Origin: an uncultured bacterium
GTDB taxonomy: Bacteria > Bacteroidota > Bacteroidia > Bacteroidales > Bacteroidaceae
Length of the DNA stretch: 5,263 nt
Reading direction: 5' to 3'
NCBI GenBank assembly: GCA_905215575.1
Contig: CAJMQV010000137.1
Coordinates: forward strand, 1-5,263
Numbering within the stretch: the first letter of the stretch is position 1; each line of letters opens with the position of its first letter. The notes beneath the pieces were generated by a model, which was given only the letters and a program-made list of their open reading frames with translations, ran no database searches and was not told the DNA's origin. The translations under genes were made by a program, and so were the position numbers. Positions 1 through 5,263 of the stretch are shown here, in pieces.

Positions 1-13
1 GCTCTTCCGATCT
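1..13. other. Illumina adapter remnant (non-genomic)
   Basis: Read on the minus strand these 13 bases are exactly AGATCGGAAGAGC, the common core of Illumina TruSeq adapters; on the plus strand they are the adapter 3' end. They sit at the very edge of the window and interrupt the ygiQ reading frame just after the conserved Met-Asp-Ser-Met stretch. There they would add Arg-Ser-Glu-Glu in place of the family's usual (V/I)-N-x-Y-T continuation. This is therefore untrimmed adapter at a contig end, not biology. Confidence 0.95.
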
Positions 14-289
14 CATGGAATCCATGCAGCCCGGTGCCACTCCAAACCACAGTCGTGGTCGCCCGAGTTTTTTGAAATCACGAAAATCACCGTGCCAGTC
101 CGGTTGCGGAACAATGGCTACCTTCAGTCCTTCCGCTTCGAGTACACGACCGATAACGGCGGCTCCGAATGAGGGATGATCCACGTAGGCATCGGCGCTG
201 AAAAGTATGATGTCCAACTGTTTCCATCCGCGCAGGTCCATTTCCTTTTTGGTTGTGGGCAACCAGTCTGTCAAGCGATATTCTTTCAT
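14..289 (-). CDS. ygiQ: YgiQ family radical SAM protein, N-terminal 92 residues (3' end missing)
   Basis: This is the start of a YgiQ (UPF0313) radical SAM protein, a widespread family of roughly 600-750 residues whose reaction has not been established. The frame opens at ATG 289-287 with MKEYRLTDWLPTTKKEMDLR. It contains the hallmark N-terminal region of the family: DIILFSADAYVDHPSFG (about residues 28-44), then GRVLEAEGLKVAIVPQPDW (about 48-66), then LWFGVAPGCMDSM (about 80-92). These closely parallel E. coli YgiQ as I recall it. The region resembles a cobalamin-binding-like Rossmann fold. The radical SAM CxxxCxxC cluster lies further downstream in the family, so it is not expected here. 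Genomic sequence stops at residue 92 and the next 13 bases are adapter, so the break is a contig end and not a natural truncation. The start is 12 bp after the stop of the 109-residue gene, so the two are probably co-transcribed. No Shine-Dalgarno is visible, only an A-rich leader, which is normal for Bacteroidetes. Confidence 0.93.
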
Positions 290-301
290 GAATTCTTTTT
301 G

Positions 302-631
302 TTATTCGGGTTCTTGTTCTATGTTTTCTTCTATTTCGTCTTCTGTTTGACTCCAGTTTTTATACAATTGCAGCAGCTGGTTCAGTCCGTGCGCTTTCAT
401 GTTGTCGTTATAAAGCACTTCATGACTGAAATTGATCAGATCGTGACTTTCCGGTTCTGCTTCCATAAGGGAGCGTACCATCAGTTTCAACTTATCCAGC
501 ACGTCTTCATTGACAATACCGGTGCTTCCCACCAGGTCTTTGAAGAGCGAACGCTCTTTGATAGTATGCAAATGTTCGTCTGTTATATACATTTCACGGC
601 TTCCCGTGGCGTTGGTTTGAATCTTGTACAT
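302..631 (-). CDS. hypothetical protein, 109 residues, upstream of ygiQ
   Basis: I do not recognise a named family. The frame runs from ATG 631-629 to TAA 304-302. The protein has no signal peptide, membrane segment or cysteine and looks cytoplasmic and mostly helical. A short N-terminal stretch (residues 1-13, MYKIQTNATGSRE) is followed by helix-rich sequence such as DEHLHTIKERSLFKDL and VLDKLKLMVRSLMEAEPES. It ends in a very acidic tail (TEDEIEENIEQEPE). Met14 is an alternative start, but the upstream Met is preferred because a TATATTTG -7 element lies 35 bp before it. Only 12 bp separate it from ygiQ, so it is the first gene of a likely two-gene unit. The opposite strand is also open over much of this stretch, but the minus frame has the promoter, the gene spacing and a plausible soluble composition, whereas the plus frame is Phe/His/Gln-rich. 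Confidence 0.75.
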   Translation of the reverse strand: MYKIQTNATGSREMYITDEHLHTIKERSLFKDLVGSTGIVNEDVLDKLKLMVRSLMEAEPESHDLINFSHEVLYNDNMKAHGLNQLLQLYKNWSQTEDEIEENIEQEPE

Positions 632-666
632 GGTTATTTAATTATTAAGGTTTGATTTATGAGATA

Positions 667-674
667 CAAATATA
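667..674 (-). promoter_or_regulatory. Bacteroidetes-type -7 promoter element (TATATTTG) for the 109-residue gene and ygiQ
   Basis: On the minus strand this is TATATTTG, an exact match to the Bacteroides primary-sigma -7 consensus TAnnTTTG. It is 35 bp upstream of ATG 631. The matching -33 element (TTTG) is poor: only a T-run (AGTTTTTTT, about 688-697) is at roughly the right distance, and it overlaps the stop codon of the preceding gene. It would give an independent start for the hypothetical protein-ygiQ pair in a 63-bp gap. Confidence 0.55.
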
Positions 675-687
675 GGTATGATTTTCT

Positions 688-709
688 AAAAAAACTATTT
701 TGTCAATAG
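688..709 (-). terminator. possible weak intrinsic terminator after the amidase gene
   Basis: On the minus strand CTATT-GACAA-AATAG forms a 5-bp stem with a 5-base loop (695-709), directly followed by seven Ts (688-694). The hairpin includes the last codons and the TAG stop of the 970-residue gene. The stem has only one G-C pair, so any termination is likely partial. Readthrough into the 109-residue gene and ygiQ is plausible. Confidence 0.3.
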
Positions 710-3607
710 AAATTTTAGGATAGCCGCCATCATTTTATCTCTGATCTGATCTTCTTTGATGCATTCGAACGGGAAGCCTAAAGCCATGCAGCGATAGTCG
801 CGTCCCGCATAGGCTATTCCGGCACTCACCTGATTGTTGTAGAGCATCACGGCAAAAGAGTCATGTACCGGGGTGATGCAGTCCACCCATGTAGTGGTGT
901 AATGCTCTTCGTTGAGCTGGTTGTACAGAGAACACGAGGTGTTCATTCCGGTAACCGACTGGATCTGGTTGGCCTGAACCCGTCCGGAAGTCTTGAATTT
1001 CAGAATGTTCTGTGTAAACTGCTGCTCGTCCACTCCCAGCATGTCCGATCCGATGTATGCTCCGCTCACCAACAGGTTTCCTTGCATGCGCACGTATTCC
1101 TTCAGCGCATTTTGCAAAGGGATGGTAAAAGTCTTGTAATCTTTCAGACTGTATCCGTCACTGCGTTGCAGTCCCAATATCAGGTCTACGGCATTATAGT
1201 CATTCAGATTCACCTCTCCGCGTTCTACGGCTTCACGGCTGCACGATGCAAACGAGTAGTTTCCGGCCGCCGCGATGGCTTTTCCATGCTGGCGTGGAAA
1301 ATCAAATGAGTTTCCCGCTATCAGCAGACCCGAAAGTTCATTTCCGCTATATCCCAGTCCGTCCGGACCTTCGCGGCCGATGGCAGAGCGGTCAAAGTTT
1401 ATCTGTGCGCCACAGTATCCCGGGAATGTATTCAGATAGATTCCCGGATCAGCGTTCAGGTCAAATCCTTGCTGGGAATCCGTGTTGATGGGTTGTGGTC
1501 CGGCCAGTCGTTGGAATCCGTTGACAATCATTATGGTGGCCCGGGTATCTTCGGCAATGTAGGCCGTGAGTTCTTCCGAAGGCATGCTGCATCCGCCGTT
1601 GTTCAGAGCACAGATCTTGAAGCTGTATATGGTGTTTGGAGTGGCTTTGATTGTGAAGCGCGGGTCGCGTACATAAGTACCGTTGTCAAAGTCCTGTTCT
1701 CCTATTTTCGTATAGACGATATATCCTGATGGTTTGGCCGAAGGTTCCAGAGGATCGGGTGTCGGCGACCATCCCAAAGAGATGTTCCGGCGGGCTACAT
1801 CTATTGAGGTATAGCATTCCGATACCGGAAGCGGTTGCACCGTGTAGTCCTGATCATGCTGTGTGGCCGTATATTTCAGAAGACCCTTATACAAGGCGCG
1901 CGACAGATGGAACTTGAATACCGGGTCGTGTGCTTTCATCATGTCGGCAAAGTTCTGATGCGAAAGAGTTTCGATGATTACTGCGGGAATCTGCGGAACG
2001 CGCGTTTCGCTGTAATTGCGGTCGAACAGCTGTCGCCGGCTCCAGTTGCCGAACAGCCGTGTCAGGTCATCTTTAGCCTGCGAGATCATCATGTCGCACA
2101 GGTCGCGTGACGCCAGGCGCGACATACCTTCCGGAAAGATTCCGTCGTCAGTCTGGGTGGTGTAAATACCTAATGCTCCCACATAAGAGCCGTTTCTGCG
2201 TACTTCGGCATCACTGTGAATCGCCACGGAGGCTTCGATCGGCACATTCAGTCCGTTGCCCGAGGGCAGATATTCTGAACCTCCGGCCAGATAATTGGTC
2301 ATGCGTGAGCGCACATTGATGTCGTCGGCATAGTCATTTGTGCCTTGTTTGGAACTGTATACGTCATAAGGCATTCCAGCCCATTGGCCGGAATAGCGTG
2401 CTCCTTCCAAAAAGCGTGGCATGCCGCTGACACTGCCGCCCCGCACAATGTTTCCCATTCCGCCGCCAAAACGTACGGCATCCGCCGTTACAAGGCCTTC
2501 ATCACTACTGAAGTTGCTCAGCAGTACACTGTTTTGCGGTGTTTGTCCTTTGGAGAAATGGAATGTACCGAGATAAACCCATGTGCTTCCGCCCATGCGC
2601 TGGTCTACATGAAAGGTGGTTTCGACACCCTGATGCACCACCGTGTATGCGGCATCCTTTACATTGTTCGGGTCCTGCGGATAAGAAACATATACCGCAT
2701 AGTCGCCGTCGGCCGGTATATTTGGAGTCCAGCGCACATAGGAAGCCTGCGATTTCTTTCCGACGCTTTGTGTCAGAATGGTGGTACCCATGCTGAATGG
2801 ATTTTCTCCTTCGCTCAGAGGTTGGTTGGGAGCGTAGGAAAAGCCTCGCTGCGAGCCGCCTGTCCATGTATGTCTTTTGTTTACTGTTTCAAAAAGTCCG
2901 TTTTCGTTGGGGCGGTCATTGTCTACAATCACTTCATTTTTCTGCCAGTTCCGTTCGCGGGGACTGAATACATAGGCTCCTGCGTTCTCCAGCATCGGTA
3001 TGAGATAAGGGATGACAAATGTCTGGGTCAGCAGATCCTCGTTGGTGCAGAACAGGTTGGGGCGCTGCCATTTCCACATGCCCGATTCCTGACGGTAGTA
3101 GCGTCCGTGGCTGGCCCATACGGCAAAATGCCGGTTTTGCAGGCCGCGTGTAAAGTCGGGTAGTGGAGAATCCTTGCTTACCCATATCCGGTCGTCTTCT
3201 TTTTGCTTCCACAGCTTTTCGGGATCTTTTTTCCGTGCTCTGCTGTTGGGAATCATTTTTTCGATCGGATAGTAACTTCCTAAAATACTCAGTTCGTATC
3301 CTTTATATTTTGAGGGCAACAGTTTGCGTACATTCTTATAAATCTGATCTACTGTCTTTTCAGAAAAAGAAATAGATGAAAATATCTCGTCTCCAAAGAC
3401 TTGGACGGTTTTCTTGTCGTCGCTGATGACCACACGTTCCACCTTGGCATATTCCGGTTGGGCCAGAGTGACGGGGAGGTCCAGTTCTTTGAAGTAGTCG
3501 TTTATCTGGCTTTTCAGGTTTGTTTCTGCATTCTGTGCAAAAACAGAAAATCCCAGCAGGAAGAATCCTGCCAGGAAACTGGTATATCTTTTATTCATGC
3601 TGTTCAT
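695..3607 (-). CDS. secreted N-acetylmuramoyl-L-alanine amidase-like protein with inserted golvesin/'xanthan lyase'-type domain and FN3 domain
   Basis: This 970-residue exported protein resembles Bacteroidales entries often labelled 'xanthan lyase'. It starts with a signal peptide (hydrophobic about residues 11-23, cleavage likely after A24 in VFA|Q) and has no lipobox cysteine, so it should be periplasmic or secreted. Residues about 27-145 form an unnamed alpha/beta domain. An Amidase_3-like fold begins near 160. H167 (ASHGR) and E190 (TNEDLL) fit zinc ligands, H464 (AIHSDA) fits the third ligand, and E546 (PAVIIETLSHQN) fits the catalytic glutamate. Between the halves, about 245-380, lies a beta domain with golvesin C-terminal features: ASYVRWTPNIPADGDYAVYV, GGSTWVYLGTFHF and VTADAVRFGGG. 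An FN3-like domain spans about 605-686. An unassigned Rossmann-like C-terminal domain, opening TIMIVNGFQR, spans about 690-970. The expected reaction is cleavage of the MurNAc-L-Ala bond in peptidoglycan; this is inferred from the residues and not proven. The start ATG overlaps the acyltransferase stop (ATGA), so translation is probably coupled; Met4 is an alternative start that keeps the signal peptide. It is last in its operon. Confidence 0.88.
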   Translation of the reverse strand: MNSMNKRYTSFLAGFFLLGFSVFAQNAETNLKSQINDYFKELDLPVTLAQPEYAKVERVVISDDKKTVQVFGDEIFSSISFSEKTVDQIYKNVRKLLPSKYKGYELSILGSYYPIEKMIPNSRARKKDPEKLWKQKEDDRIWVSKDSPLPDFTRGLQNRHFAVWASHGRYYRQESGMWKWQRPNLFCTNEDLLTQTFVIPYLIPMLENAGAYVFSPRERNWQKNEVIVDNDRPNENGLFETVNKRHTWTGGSQRGFSYAPNQPLSEGENPFSMGTTILTQSVGKKSQASYVRWTPNIPADGDYAVYVSYPQDPNNVKDAAYTVVHQGVETTFHVDQRMGGSTWVYLGTFHFSKGQTPQNSVLLSNFSSDEGLVTADAVRFGGGMGNIVRGGSVSGMPRFLEGARYSGQWAGMPYDVYSSKQGTNDYADDINVRSRMTNYLAGGSEYLPSGNGLNVPIEASVAIHSDAEVRRNGSYVGALGIYTTQTDDGIFPEGMSRLASRDLCDMMISQAKDDLTRLFGNWSRRQLFDRNYSETRVPQIPAVIIETLSHQNFADMMKAHDPVFKFHLSRALYKGLLKYTATQHDQDYTVQPLPVSECYTSIDVARRNISLGWSPTPDPLEPSAKPSGYIVYTKIGEQDFDNGTYVRDPRFTIKATPNTIYSFKICALNNGGCSMPSEELTAYIAEDTRATIMIVNGFQRLAGPQPINTDSQQGFDLNADPGIYLNTFPGYCGAQINFDRSAIGREGPDGLGYSGNELSGLLIAGNSFDFPRQHGKAIAAAGNYSFASCSREAVERGEVNLNDYNAVDLILGLQRSDGYSLKDYKTFTIPLQNALKEYVRMQGNLLVSGAYIGSDMLGVDEQQFTQNILKFKTSGRVQANQIQSVTGMNTSCSLYNQLNEEHYTTTWVDCITPVHDSFAVMLYNNQVSAGIAYAGRDYRCMALGFPFECIKEDQIRDKMMAAILKFLLTK

Positions 3608-4155
3608 TTTGGAAATCCGAATTTTTCGGGATGTCTTCCCTGAAAGGGCTTAAAGTAATTGATGATTTCCTGCATTTGCCCTTCTATGTTCCCGTCGGGA
3701 ATGACTGCCTTGTGGCACACAATCCGTTTCTCTTTGAAGTCCAAACCGTAGAGTTGTATGGGAATACCGGCTTTCAGGGCAATATAATAAAATCCTTTTT
3801 TCCATTCTTCTACCCGTGAACGGGTGCCTTCCGGTGTGATGGCCAGTCGGAAGGTGTCCATCTGTTTGGAGGCTTCGGCCAGCTGGTCCGTGAGGCTGCA
3901 TTTTTTACTCCGGTGTACCGGAATGCCTCCCAGACTTTTCATGAAAGGGCCCAGCGGTCCGACGAACCATTCTTTCTTCATCAGAAAGTTGGCTTTGAGT
4001 CCGATGGCCCGGCTGTACAGAATGCCGATAATAAAATCCATATTGCTGGTATGGGGAGCCACCGCTATAATGCATTTGGAAGGAAGCTGGACTGTGATGT
4101 CCGCAGTCCAGCCCATCCATTTGAAAAGGATTAATTTACTTAATGCTTTGATCAT
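3604..4155 (-). CDS. PlsC-type lysophospholipid acyltransferase (1-acyl-sn-glycerol-3-phosphate acyltransferase family)
   Basis: This 183-residue acyltransferase carries the PlsC block motifs in order. The catalytic HX4D is HTSNMD (H35 to D40). The motif II equivalent is GGIPVHRS (76-83, R82). The phosphate-binding motif III is TPEGTRS (107-113, E109). The motif IV-like GIPIQLYGLDF lies at 130-140. The family moves an acyl chain onto a lysophospholipid or lyso-phosphatidic acid at the inner membrane. The exact acceptor cannot be read from sequence, and a lipid other than phosphatidic acid is possible. At 183 residues it is shorter than E. coli PlsC (about 245) but lacks no core motif; the N-terminus has only a short hydrophobic/amphipathic stretch (ALSKLILFKWMGW). 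It overlaps both neighbours by 4 bp: ATGA with the 91-residue gene upstream (4152-4155) and ATGA with the amidase gene downstream (3604-3607). It is thus the middle gene of a coupled trio. I withhold the symbol plsC because Bacteroidales commonly carry several paralogues. Confidence 0.9.
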   Translation of the reverse strand: MIKALSKLILFKWMGWTADITVQLPSKCIIAVAPHTSNMDFIIGILYSRAIGLKANFLMKKEWFVGPLGPFMKSLGGIPVHRSKKCSLTDQLAEASKQMDTFRLAITPEGTRSRVEEWKKGFYYIALKAGIPIQLYGLDFKEKRIVCHKAVIPDGNIEGQMQEIINYFKPFQGRHPEKFGFPK

Positions 4156-4427
4156 TCTTCCAGTTTTCCGATGTTGTCAATAATCTCTTCCACGCCTTTG
4201 TTGAAGTCTTCTTTCAGTTTCTTGTAGAAGGCTTTTACACTGCCTGGTTCGGTATGACTTACTCTGGAGATGATGTCATTTTGCAGATTGATGATGTCTG
4301 CGATGATTTTGTGCGCCTGCTCCTTTTTCTCAGCTGAAGGGTTCTGTCCTATCAGGAAAGCACAACTCAGAAAAAGTTCTCCACAGATGCCATTGATATT
4401 TTTCTTTAAAATTCTTCTTTTTGCCAT
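4152..4427 (-). CDS. small conserved-looking hypothetical protein, 91 residues, first gene of the envelope operon
   Basis: I cannot assign a function. The frame runs from ATG 4427-4425 to TGA 4154-4152. The protein starts very basic (MAKRRILKKN), has a moderately hydrophobic segment with two cysteines (GICGELFLSCAFLIG, residues 13-27, C15 and C22), then a long charged helical region: AEKKEQAHKIIADIINLQND, then RVSHTEPGSVKAFYKKLKED, ending DNIGKLEE. It looks like a small cytoplasmic helical protein; the hydrophobic stretch is too short and polar to be a clear membrane helix. From memory, similar small 'MAKRR-LKKNIN' proteins occur in other Bacteroidales, which supports it being real. Its stop overlaps the acyltransferase start in an ATGA, and it lies directly behind a recognisable promoter, so it leads the operon. 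An adaptor or regulatory role for the downstream enzymes is only a guess. Confidence 0.8.
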   Translation of the reverse strand: MAKRRILKKNINGICGELFLSCAFLIGQNPSAEKKEQAHKIIADIINLQNDIISRVSHTEPGSVKAFYKKLKEDFNKGVEEIIDNIGKLEE

Positions 4428-4458
4428 AATACAATGCTTTTAATGAATAAATGTGTCG

Positions 4459-4487
4459 TAAAGGTAATAAAAAAAATAGATAACAAC
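4459..4487 (-). promoter_or_regulatory. probable promoter of the 91-residue gene-acyltransferase-amidase operon
   Basis: On the minus strand GTTG (4484-4487) is followed, after 17 bp, by TACCTTTA (4459-4466). This is a 7/8 match to TAnnTTTG, with A for the final G, and a near match to the -33 TTTG. The start codon is 31 bp further on, with a short A/T-rich leader and no Shine-Dalgarno. It is the only good candidate between this operon and the divergent phosphofructokinase gene. Confidence 0.5.
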
Positions 4488-4535
4488 GGTTCGGAGTGAT
4501 GAAATCAAAAAAAAATACTTTTTCATGAGATTATG

Positions 4536-4567
4536 TTTCCTTATGTCTGCGGAAATTCGTATTTTTG
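4536..4567 (+). promoter_or_regulatory. promoter of PPi-phosphofructokinase
   Basis: TATTTTTG at 4560-4567 matches the Bacteroidetes -7 consensus TAnnTTTG exactly. TTTC at 4536-4539, 20 bp upstream, is a 3/4 match to the -33 TTTG. Transcription would begin near 4574, giving a leader of about 44 nt that is strongly A/T-rich (TTTTAAAAACGATATTTAG) and has no GGAG-type ribosome site, as is usual for highly translated Bacteroidetes genes. Confidence 0.65.
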
Positions 4568-4617
4568 TATCGATAAAAGAACATTTATTATCAATTTTAA
4601 AAACGATATTTAGAATT

Positions 4618-5263
4618 ATGGAAAAAAGTGCACTGCAAATTGCAAGAGCGGCTTATCAGCCAAAGTTACCAAAAGGACTGCAGGGTAATGTAATCGTTAA
4701 GGAGGGAGCTCCTACACAGTCTGTTGCTGACCAGGAGGAAATCAAGAAACTGTTCCCGAATACATACGGTATGCCTCTGATTGAGTTCGTTCAGGGCGAG
4801 GCTAAGGAATATGCACAGACTAACGTAGGTGTTATCCTTTCCGGTGGTCAGGCTCCTGGCGGTCACAACGTAATTTGTGGTTTGTTCGATGCCTTGAAGC
4901 GTCTGAACCCGGCTAACAAGCTGTATGGCTTCATCCTGGGTCCTGGCGGTCTGGTTGACCATAACTACAAGGAACTGACTGCTGACATCATCGACGAGTA
5001 CCGTAACACCGGTGGTTTCGATATGATCGGTTCAGGACGTACCAAGCTGGAGAAGGAAGAGCAGTTCGAGAAGGGTCTGGAGATCCTGCGTGAGCTGGAC
5101 ATCAAGGCTGTTGTAATCATCGGTGGTGACGACTCTAACACCAATGCTTGTGTATTGGCTGAGTACTATGCTGCCAAGAACTACGGCGTACAGGTAATCG
5201 GTTGTCCGAAGACTATCGACGGTGACTTGAAGAACGATCAGATTGAAACTTCATTCGGTTTCG
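4618..5263 (+). CDS. pfp: pyrophosphate-dependent 6-phosphofructokinase, N-terminal 215 residues (3' end outside window)
   Basis: This enzyme converts fructose 6-phosphate to fructose 1,6-bisphosphate using pyrophosphate in place of ATP; the reaction is reversible and serves cytoplasmic glycolysis and gluconeogenesis. The frame opens MEKSALQIARAAYQPKLPKG and shows the family motifs: nucleotide/PPi-loop GVILSGGQAPGGHN (71-84), GGDDSNTNA (169-177) and PKTIDGDLKND (197-207). Asp in GGDDS, where ATP-dependent enzymes have Gly (GGDGS), is the known marker of PPi use. The N-terminal extension of about 70 residues before the first motif fits the long, plant-like clade (about 550 residues) found in Bacteroides. 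The coding sequence is intact up to the window edge. Codon use is strongly biased (GGT, GCT, AAC, AAG, CTG), more uniform than in the minus-strand genes, as expected for a highly expressed gene. It is divergent from the neighbouring operon with its own consensus promoter. No functional link to that operon is apparent. Confidence 0.97.
   Translation, partial: MEKSALQIARAAYQPKLPKGLQGNVIVKEGAPTQSVADQEEIKKLFPNTYGMPLIEFVQGEAKEYAQTNVGVILSGGQAPGGHNVICGLFDALKRLNPANKLYGFILGPGGLVDHNYKELTADIIDEYRNTGGFDMIGSGRTKLEKEEQFEKGLEILRELDIKAVVIIGGDDSNTNACVLAEYYAAKNYGVQVIGCPKTIDGDLKNDQIETSFGF

Larger units (their letters stand above)
4428..4617. other. divergent intergenic region, 190 bp
   Basis: This A/T-rich spacer lies between two divergently transcribed units. 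It holds a minus-strand promoter near its left side and a plus-strand promoter near its right side, about 70 bp apart. Between them is an A-rich stretch (4501-4517). I see no clear operator palindrome, riboswitch or terminator. Confidence 0.6.

Noticed and set aside
176..655. 159-codon open frame on the plus strand across the ygiQ start and the 109-residue gene
   Set aside because: It overlaps the clearly recognisable ygiQ N-terminus on the other strand. Its Phe/His/Gln-rich translation looks like a shadow, and it has no promoter.
2345..3163. 272-codon open frame on the plus strand inside the amidase gene
   Set aside because: It lies wholly antisense to a protein with a signal peptide and recognisable domains. 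Its translation is Cys/His/Arg-rich with no family resemblance, typical of an antisense shadow.
695..3607. Calling the 970-residue protein a xanthan lyase
   Set aside because: No polysaccharide lyase catalytic domain is visible. The label probably derives from the golvesin-type beta domain, while the likely catalytic residues are of the amidase type.
4568..4608. Inverted repeat TATCG...CGATA and nested GATAA...TTATC in the pfp leader, considered as an operator or riboswitch
   Set aside because: The arms are only 5 bp, A/T-rich and widely spaced in a low-complexity leader; chance is a sufficient explanation.
4666..4962. 98-codon minus-strand open frame within phosphofructokinase
   Set aside because: It is antisense to an unmistakable pfp coding sequence and is explained by that gene's biased codon use.
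1..5263. Search for mobile elements, CRISPR arrays, tRNA/rRNA genes, phage or defence systems
   Set aside because: No repeated spacers, transposase motifs, terminal repeats or structural RNA signatures are visible. The window is ordinary core-like chromosomal sequence.

Overview
The window looks like chromosomal DNA from a Bacteroidales bacterium (Bacteroides/Phocaeicola-like; the species cannot be told from the sequence). Three things support this: TAnnTTTG-type promoter -7 elements, starts without Shine-Dalgarno sequences behind A/T-rich leaders, and the protein families present. These families are the long PPi-dependent phosphofructokinase, the 'xanthan lyase'-labelled amidase with a golvesin-type domain, and YgiQ. 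No mobile element, CRISPR array, tRNA or rRNA is visible.

Layout, left to right. Bases 1-13 are not genomic: they are the reverse complement of the Illumina adapter core AGATCGGAAGAGC, left at a contig end. Bases 14-289 (minus) encode the first 92 residues of a YgiQ-family radical SAM protein. Bases 302-631 (minus) encode an unrecognised 109-residue protein, 12 bp upstream of ygiQ, and a consensus -7 element lies just ahead of it. Bases 695-4427 (minus) hold three tightly coupled genes, transcribed in the order 91-residue unknown protein, 183-residue PlsC-type acyltransferase, then a 970-residue secreted zinc-amidase-like protein. Both junctions are 4-bp ATGA stop/start overlaps. Bases 4428-4617 form a divergent promoter region. 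Bases 4618-5263 (plus) encode the first 215 residues of PPi-dependent 6-phosphofructokinase, which runs off the right end.

The three-gene cluster joins a phospholipid acyltransferase to an exported cell-wall-hydrolase-like protein, which suggests an envelope-related operon; the role of the small first gene is unknown. The large protein is the most interesting item. Its amidase residues (H167, E190, H464, E546) are split by a roughly 135-residue golvesin/'xanthan lyase'-type beta domain, and it also carries an unnamed N-terminal domain, an FN3 domain and a cysteine-containing C-terminal domain. The common label 'xanthan lyase' is probably misleading. Phosphofructokinase is a separate, divergently transcribed glycolytic gene with codon use typical of high expression.
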